A stretch of 11,735 bases of DNA. It comes from JAENVU01 sp964639075 (GTDB lineage Bacteria; Actinomycetota; Acidimicrobiia; IMCC26256; JAENVU01). The notes under the pieces are model-generated. The model was not told the origin of the DNA. It saw nothing but the letters and a program-made list of their open reading frames with translations, and made no database searches. Both the position numbers and the translations under genes were made by a program. Positions 6,284-10,071 of the stretch are shown one piece after another. The stretch lies in NCBI GenBank assembly GCA_964639075.1, contig CAZXCB010000096.1, forward strand, positions 1 through 11,735, in the 5' to 3' direction. Numbering within the stretch: the first letter of the stretch is position 1; every line of letters starts with the position of its first letter.

Positions 6284-6681
6284 CCGACCGCCCGACCGTT
6301 CTCTTCGTCTGCATCCACAACGCGGGACGATCGCAGATGGCCGCCGCGCTCCTCGAGCGGGCTGCGGCGGGACGGATCGACGTGCGCTCGGCGGGCAGTG
6401 AGCCGGCCGAGTCCTTGAACCCGGCCGTGGTCGCGGTGATGGCCGAGATCGGGATCGACCTCGGCGCCGAGCAGCCGAAGCGCCTGACCCAGGACGCGGT
6501 CCGGCAGGCCGACGTCGTGATCACGATGGGCTGCGGGGACGCGTGCCCGATCTTCCCGGGCAAGCAGTACCGCGACTGGGAGCTCACGGATCCGGCCGGC
6601 CTCGTGGTCGAGGAGGTGCGCCCGATCCGGGACGAGATCGACGCCCGGGTCCGCGCGCTCGTGACCGAGCTCGTCGGCTGA
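6280..6681 (+). CDS. arsC: arsenate reductase, LMW-phosphatase type, probably mycothiol-dependent
   Basis: The 133-residue product opens VTDRPTVLFVCIHNAGRSQM. C11 and R17 form the anion-binding P-loop of low-molecular-weight phosphatase-type arsenate reductases, and D104 in WELTDPAG is the general acid. The segment MGCGDACPIFPGK (83-95) matches the Corynebacterium glutamicum type, in which mycothiol forms an arseno-adduct released with mycoredoxin, rather than the thioredoxin-linked three-Cys relay of plasmid pI258 ArsC. C85 and C89 are present, so a thioredoxin route is not excluded. It converts arsenate to arsenite in the cytoplasm, supplying the aquaporin encoded just upstream. The GTG start overlaps the aquaporin stop (GTGA), implying coupled translation. 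The stop is directly adjacent to the stop of the opposing 63-residue gene. Confidence 0.92.
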   Translation: MTDRPTVLFVCIHNAGRSQMAAALLERAAAGRIDVRSAGSEPAESLNPAVVAVMAEIGIDLGAEQPKRLTQDAVRQADVVITMGCGDACPIFPGKQYRDWELTDPAGLVVEEVRPIRDEIDARVRALVTELVG

Positions 6682-6873
6682 TCAGGAGACGGTGCGGGCC
6701 CGGTGCTTGAGCTCGGGCACGAGACCGGCCCGGGCCAGCATCCGCACGGCGCGTTCCGCCGCGACGTCGATCACCAACGCGTCGCCGGGCTCACGGCTCG
6801 TCACGAACGAGACGACACAATCGTCGCAAGCAGCGCTCGCCTGCATCACGCACTCCGAACAGTCGATCCTCAC
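6682..6873 (-). CDS. small double-CxxC protein of unknown function (63 residues)
   Basis: The product begins VRIDCSECVMQASAACDDC and has two closely spaced Cys pairs, C5-S-E-C8 and C16-D-D-C19, followed by VVSF and a helical half (VIDVAAERAVRMLARAGLVP). Four Cys within 15 residues suggest a metal or thiol-redox site too tight for an ordinary zinc ribbon. I do not recognise a named family, though similar short cysteine proteins occur in actinobacteria. The GTG at 6873 is preceded by GAGGGTGG, which lies inside a palindrome. The frame is open further upstream, but the Cys-rich start and that ribosome-binding site favour this codon. The gene converges with arsC with no base between the two stops. 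A link to arsenic is possible because thiols bind As(III), but neighbourhood is the only evidence. Confidence 0.68.
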   Translation of the reverse strand: MRIDCSECVMQASAACDDCVVSFVTSREPGDALVIDVAAERAVRMLARAGLVPELKHRARTVS

Positions 6874-6878
6874 CCCAC

Positions 6879-6896
6879 CACCCTCGCACGAGGGTG
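6879..6896. promoter_or_regulatory. palindrome over the ribosome-binding site of the 63-residue gene
   Basis: CACCCTCG (6879-6886) and CGAGGGTG (6889-6896) are perfect 8-bp arms separated by CA. On the minus strand the 3' arm contains the GAGGG of the Shine-Dalgarno sequence, five bases before the GTG. It could be an operator, or a hairpin limiting translation. The 2-base gap is too tight for a normal RNA loop, so the stem would open by a pair or two. Confidence 0.4.
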
Positions 6897-6935
6897 TGAC
6901 ACAGCCGACGGCCGTCCCCGCCCCGGTGCCCAACC

Positions 6936-6974
6936 TGCGCCACTTCCCCGCGCTATTCGCGGGCAAGTGGCGCA
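6936..6974. repeat. palindromic repeat, copy A (17-bp stem, CTATT loop)
   Basis: The arms 6936-6952 and 6958-6974 pair over 17 positions with one mismatch (6946/6964) around the loop CTATT (6953-6957). Copy B at 7940-7992 has the same core and loop in the same orientation. On the minus strand the right arm encodes the end of the AbiEi-like/DUF559 protein, and the loop contains its TAG stop. It may act as an intrinsic transcription stop without a U-tract, or be a REP-like dispersed element. Confidence 0.85.
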
Positions 6975-7894
6975 AGAACGGCGCTGGCGCGCGCTCGATC
7001 CGCGAGTGCGGCGCGGAGGGCGGAACACAGGAGTGCTCCTCCCGACCGCAGGTCCGAGTTGACCGCGGTCACCGGAAGCCAGCCGGCCACGATCATGCGG
7101 TGCCGACGCTCCGAGTCTCTGCTCGTCGCAACGCGGCCCGTGTGGAACTCGTCGGAGTCGTACTCGATGGCGATCCTGGCGTCGGGATAAGCGAGATCCA
7201 CGGTACCGAGCTTCCGCCCGCGGTGGTACACGACGAACTGGCGGGCCGGTTCGGGCAACCCGCGAGCCCTGATCACCTGCAGCATGAGCGTCTCCCGCTC
7301 GCTGTCGGTCGGCGGCGTTCTCGGTGTTCGTGCCTGCACGAGATCACGGAGCTTGCGCACTCCGGGACGACCTCGACGTGCGTATCGCCGGAGCAGGTCA
7401 TCGAGATCCCCGATGGTGGTCAGATCTCGCCGGAGCGCGTTCTCGAACGCCGACTCGAGCACCGGTCGCGACACCGTGGCGGAGAGCTGCAGCAACGTCA
7501 ACGCCGGGCTCGCCACGGGAATCTCGTCGACCGTCACCACGTCGAGCGACGTCCAGTGAGAGGACTCGTGCACGACGATGTCTTCGTGATGCGCACGTCG
7601 CCAGCGCGGGCAGGTGATCGCGACTTCGCGGCGACCACCAGGGATCCCGTGAAGCGCCGCCGCCGCCCGATGTGACGCGAAGGCTCGCGACCCGGCCGCG
7701 AAACACGCTGCCAGTAGGTCGCCTTCCCAGGTGCGCGGCGCACCTACGAACCGGTAGACGCCTCGGTGTACCCGCACGATCTCGTCGCTTCGGAGCGCGA
7801 ACTCGATCTGGCGGTCGTCAAGCCCCTCCGCCGACGCGTCGCGGGCCCCGAAGACCCCGTGGTGGCTGGCCGCGAACGGTGCAATCCGCTTCAT
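6953..7894 (-). CDS. AbiEi-like N-terminal domain fused to DUF559 nuclease-fold domain
   Basis: The 313-residue product starts MKRIAPFAASHHGVFGARDA. Residues 1-60 form a winged-helix-like region (GLDDRQIEFALRSDEIVRVHRGVYRF) as in AbiEi-type antitoxins. Residues 70-190 fit the AbiEi C-terminal region, with SHRAAAALHGIPG and SPALTLLQL. Residues 195-300 are a Vsr/DUF559-like PD-(D/E)xK fold: TVDLAYPDARIAIEYDSDEF with D233 and E244, then H251. Such proteins are numerous in actinobacteria and often annotated as type IV toxin-antitoxin components; no partner toxin is adjacent, so a solitary role is likely. Nuclease activity is possible because the acidic residues are kept. ATG 7894 is chosen because the upstream GTG at 7954 lies inside palindrome copy B. 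The last eight residues (VLAPLARE) and the stop are encoded by copy A. Confidence 0.78.
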   Translation of the reverse strand: MKRIAPFAASHHGVFGARDASAEGLDDRQIEFALRSDEIVRVHRGVYRFVGAPRTWEGDLLAACFAAGSRAFASHRAAAALHGIPGGRREVAITCPRWRRAHHEDIVVHESSHWTSLDVVTVDEIPVASPALTLLQLSATVSRPVLESAFENALRRDLTTIGDLDDLLRRYARRGRPGVRKLRDLVQARTPRTPPTDSERETLMLQVIRARGLPEPARQFVVYHRGRKLGTVDLAYPDARIAIEYDSDEFHTGRVATSRDSERRHRMIVAGWLPVTAVNSDLRSGGALLCSALRAALADRARASAVLAPLARE

Positions 7895-7939
7895 GCGGTC
7901 GGACTCTGCCCGAACGGTGTGACAACGGCAGGTGCACAA

Positions 7940-7992
7940 CCGTTCCGGCGCCACTTACCCGCGCTATTCGCGGGTAAGTGGCGCCAGAACGG
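7940..7992. repeat. palindromic repeat, copy B (24-bp stem, CTATT loop)
   Basis: The arms 7940-7963 and 7969-7992 pair over 24 positions with a single mismatch (7946/7986) around the loop CTATT. It is longer and more regular than copy A. The copies share the core GCGCCACTT-N-CCCGCG, CTATT, CGCGGG-N-AAGTGGCGC, and both end near GAACGG. Copy B lies 15 bases beyond the glycosyltransferase stop (minus strand), where a terminator would be, and upstream of the AbiEi-like/DUF559 gene. Confidence 0.88.
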
Positions 7993-8007
7993 GATGCGCG
8001 ACAGCGT

Positions 8008-9144
8008 TCAGGCGCGGCCGGCGGACTCGGCCTCGGACCAGAGGTCGTCCCACGCAGCGAGGACCGCGTCGACCGTGATCGCGCGCATGCAGTCGGGATA
8101 CCGGTCGTCGTGCTCGAAGCCGAGGTCGAGGTAGCCGTCGGGGACGACGGGCGACGCGACGCAGCGGGTGTGCGGCCCCAGCGGCCCCCATCGCAGGCCG
8201 CTCGTCGGTCCGTTGAGGGCGATCGTCGGCGTCCCGAGCGCCGCGGCGACGTGCATCACCCCCGTGTTCACGCTCACGACCCCGGACGCGAAGGCGAGCC
8301 ACTCCAGGCTCTCGGGCCACTCGGTGCCGGCGGCGCTGCGGGCTCGGATCCCGCTCTCGCGCCACTGGTCGACGAGGCCCTGGGTGACCGACACGTCGCC
8401 GGGCCCGCCCGTGAGCACGACCTCGAGACCGCGCCGGTTCATCGCGACGGCGAGGGCGCGCCAGGACTCGCGCGGCCACGACCGTTCCTCGAAGTTGGCG
8501 CCGCCGGGCCAGAGGTGGAAGACCACGTACGGCTCGCGCAACGGCCGGGTCGCGTTCTCGGGCAGCGGGATCGTCGGCCGCGCGCCCGCCGCGATGCCGA
8601 GCGCGCCGAGGAGTCGCCGGTCGTTGTCGAGCTCGTGGTCGCGCCGGTGCTCGATCACGATGTCGTAGCCGTAGTGGCGGTGCTGACCGGGCGTGCGCCG
8701 GCCGATCGTCGACTTGGCCCCCGAGAGCATCGAGAGCACCGCGTCGTACCGGCGCCACGACGTGAGGTCGAGGATCACGTCGCAGTGCTCGTCACGCACC
8801 ATCCGGACGGCGGTCGGGATCTTGCGGACCGGGAGCTCGACGACCGCGTCCGGATCGCTCAGCAGGCTCGCGAAGGCGGCGTTGTTCGCCGTGACGAACA
8901 GGATGATCCGGGCGTCCGGGCGCGCCGTGCGCAGGTCGCGGAGCACGGCCGAGGCGACGACCGTGTCGCCGATGCCGGCGGTCAGGAACACGCCGACGGT
9001 GTGCCACTCGGTCGGAACCGGACGGGCGCCCCGGAACCGTCGGCCGAGGCTCAGCACCGCCACCACCGGGATCCCGACGTAGCGGTCGAGGAACTTGAGG
9101 CGGGGATTGCCGCGGTCCGCTTGGAGCTGTGCCGGGCGCGCCAT
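8008..9144 (-). CDS. glycosyltransferase family 9 (heptosyltransferase-like)
   Basis: The 378-residue product has both GT-B halves of GT9 enzymes. The N-terminal nucleotide-sugar-transferase signature is VGVFLTAGIGDTVVASAVLR (50-69), with the GIGD glycine loop. The C-terminal donor-binding part has FHLWPGGANFEERSWP (209-224) and SVNTGVMHVAAALGTPTIAL (291-310), then NGPTSGLRWGPLG. In Gram-negatives the family adds heptose to LPS. Actinobacterial members build other surface glycans, so donor and acceptor are unknown here. ATG 9144 was chosen (MARPAQLQADRGNPRLKFLD); the frame continues to 9216, but that start would overlap the divergent yjbQ gene. The N-terminal segment VGIPVVAVLSL (23-33) is hydrophobic and may tether it to the membrane. 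Palindrome copy B follows its stop codon. Confidence 0.87.
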   Translation of the reverse strand: MARPAQLQADRGNPRLKFLDRYVGIPVVAVLSLGRRFRGARPVPTEWHTVGVFLTAGIGDTVVASAVLRDLRTARPDARIILFVTANNAAFASLLSDPDAVVELPVRKIPTAVRMVRDEHCDVILDLTSWRRYDAVLSMLSGAKSTIGRRTPGQHRHYGYDIVIEHRRDHELDNDRRLLGALGIAAGARPTIPLPENATRPLREPYVVFHLWPGGANFEERSWPRESWRALAVAMNRRGLEVVLTGGPGDVSVTQGLVDQWRESGIRARSAAGTEWPESLEWLAFASGVVSVNTGVMHVAAALGTPTIALNGPTSGLRWGPLGPHTRCVASPVVPDGYLDLGFEHDDRYPDCMRAITVDAVLAAWDDLWSEAESAGRA

Positions 9145-9198
9145 CGAGGCCAGTCTTGCAGCCGCGGGGCGGATCGGCGTGGCGCGGCGGTGGGCCAA

Positions 9199-9204
9199 TA
9201 GGCT
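9199..9204 (+). promoter_or_regulatory. -10 element TAGGCT, probable leaderless or very short leader
   Basis: TAGGCT (TANNNT class) lies ten bases before the yjbQ ATG at 9215, so transcription would start within a few bases of the codon. No good Shine-Dalgarno sequence intervenes. The 70-bp gap is shared with the divergent glycosyltransferase gene. Confidence 0.45.
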
Positions 9205-9214
9205 GGCCGACTCC

Positions 9215-9634
9215 ATGGCCGTTCACCACGACACCTTCAGCCTCGACACCCACGGGGACGGCGAGGTCATCGACGTCACCGACCTCGCCGAGAAGGCGAT
9301 CGCCAACAGCGGCATCGCCGAGGGCCTCGTCACCGTGTTCGTCGCCCACAGCACGTGCGGCGTCACGATCATCGAGTGCGAGCCGGGCTGCAACGCAGAT
9401 CTCAACACGGTGCTCGAGCGGGTCGCGCCCGAGACCGACCGGTGGGAGCACAACGACCGCAACGCCGACACCAACGGCCACAGCCACGTGCGGGCGGGCA
9501 TCATCGGCCCGTCGGTCACGATCCCCCTCGCCGCCGCCGAGATGGTGCTCGGCGTGTGGCAGCGGGTGATCTGCGTCGACTTCGACGACCGGGCCCGCAC
9601 CCGCCGCCTCGTCGTCACCGTCCTCGGCGACTGA
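9215..9634 (+). CDS. yjbQ: YjbQ-family (UPF0047) protein
   Basis: The 139-residue product matches the family from end to end. It has VFVAHSTCGVTIIECEPGCN (41-60), WEHNDRNADTNGHSHVRAGI (77-96) with several conserved His, GPSVTIPLAAAEMVLGVWQR (98-117) and a final VDFDDRARTRRLVVTV. Members are small trimeric metal-binding proteins. E. coli YjbQ has weak thiamine-phosphate synthase activity, and many annotations repeat that label, but the physiological role remains uncertain. The length is normal and the conserved His/Glu/Asn set is present, so the gene looks intact. The ATG is at the expected family start; the codons upstream in the open frame belong to the shared promoter region. It appears to be a single-gene unit with its own -10 element. 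Confidence 0.9.
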   Translation: MAVHHDTFSLDTHGDGEVIDVTDLAEKAIANSGIAEGLVTVFVAHSTCGVTIIECEPGCNADLNTVLERVAPETDRWEHNDRNADTNGHSHVRAGIIGPSVTIPLAAAEMVLGVWQRVICVDFDDRARTRRLVVTVLGD

Positions 9635-9657
9635 GCCGAGCGCCCACGGCCCCGAGC
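9629..9657. repeat. 29-bp direct repeat, unit 1
   Basis: The shared core is GAGCCGARCGCCCACGGCC followed by YCGAGC, preceded by GACY. Unit 2 is at 9719-9747, offset by exactly 90 bp, and 26 of 29 bases match. Unit 1 covers the yjbQ stop codon. Confidence 0.75.
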
Positions 9658-9718
9658 CGGAGTCCCCTGTCCGGGCGGTGCGCGCAACCGTCACGACGCC
9701 CGGCCGGCTCAGCGAAAT

Positions 9719-9747
9719 GACCGAGCCGAACGCCCACGGCCTCGAGC
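9719..9747. repeat. 29-bp direct repeat, unit 2
   Basis: Second unit of the repeat at 9629-9657. The 135-bp gap between the yjbQ stop and the next stop holds little else: a distant inverted pair GAGCCGG (9654-9660)/CCGGCTC (9704-9710), and the small hairpin at 9763-9779. Confidence 0.75.
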
Positions 9748-9762
9748 GCCCGCGGCGCGAAA

Positions 9763-9779
9763 CCCGGCGTCAGGCCGGG
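9763..9779. terminator. small GC hairpin at the 3' end of the 74-residue gene (weak terminator candidate)
   Basis: CCCGGC (9763-9768) and GCCGGG (9774-9779) form a 6-bp stem around GTCAG, spanning the minus-strand stop codon at 9770-9772. There is no T-run on either side, so intrinsic termination is doubtful. Confidence 0.25.
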
Positions 9780-9994
9780 AGGGTCTCGATGCGGTCGTCG
9801 GTGGCGCCGCACCAGCGGCACGAGACGGACCGAACGTCCTCCGCGAGCACGTCGACCGACTCGACGTCGACGTCGCCCCCGACGGTGAAGTGACGGAACT
9901 CCTTCACCGTGCGCTCGACGATCACGTCGAAGCGGGTGAGGTTGCCGCAGCCGGCACAGCGGTAGCGCACCGGCGCCGTCGTCGTCTCCGCCAT
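9770..9994 (-). CDS. small zinc-ribbon protein (74 residues)
   Basis: The product begins MAETTTAPVRYRCAGCGNLT and ends VSCRWCGATDDRIETLPA. C13/C16 and C59/C62 form two CxxC knuckles separated by about 42 residues, including the strand-rich RFDVIVERTVKEFRHFTVGG and an acidic loop. This is the layout of a zinc ribbon with an inserted beta region. Similar proteins in actinobacteria are uncharacterised; nucleic-acid binding is a guess from the fold. The ATG at 9994 is eight bases downstream of the minus-strand TAGGAT element, with no Shine-Dalgarno sequence, so it is probably translated from a leaderless mRNA. It diverges from the exonuclease/GIY-YIG gene across 77 bp. Confidence 0.75.
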   Translation of the reverse strand: MAETTTAPVRYRCAGCGNLTRFDVIVERTVKEFRHFTVGGDVDVESVDVLAEDVRSVSCRWCGATDDRIETLPA

Positions 9995-10002
9995 GACCGG
10001 GC

Positions 10003-10008
10003 ATCCTA
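10003..10008 (-). promoter_or_regulatory. -10 element TAGGAT (minus strand), probable leaderless start
   Basis: TAGGAT reads 5' to 3' from 10008 to 10003 and ends eight bases before the ATG at 9994, giving a predicted transcript start at the start codon. Confidence 0.5.
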
Positions 10009-10057
10009 CCGACGGCGCCCCGCCGACCGGTCCCCGCGCGGCGAACAGCCGTTCGGC

Positions 10058-10063
10058 TAGCGT
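10058..10063 (+). promoter_or_regulatory. -10 element TAGCGT, probable leaderless start
   Basis: TAGCGT ends eight bases before the GTG at 10072. There is no Shine-Dalgarno sequence in the gap. It faces away from the TAGGAT element of the divergent zinc-ribbon gene about 50 bp to the left. Confidence 0.5.
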
Positions 10064-10071
10064 CCGAACGC

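Noticed and set aside
6936..7992. Insertion sequence or transposon bounded by the palindromes
   Set aside because: There is no transposase, and no target-site duplication was evident. The copies are in direct orientation and each is itself a hairpin. Kept as a repeat finding, not called a mobile element.
7940..7992. CRISPR repeat or tRNA-like structure
   Set aside because: Only two copies exist, one kilobase apart, with a gene rather than short spacers between them, and no cloverleaf or cas gene.
8008..9144. LPS heptosyltransferase as a specific function
   Set aside because: The family is right, but the other genes suggest an actinobacterium without LPS, so only GT9 is claimed.
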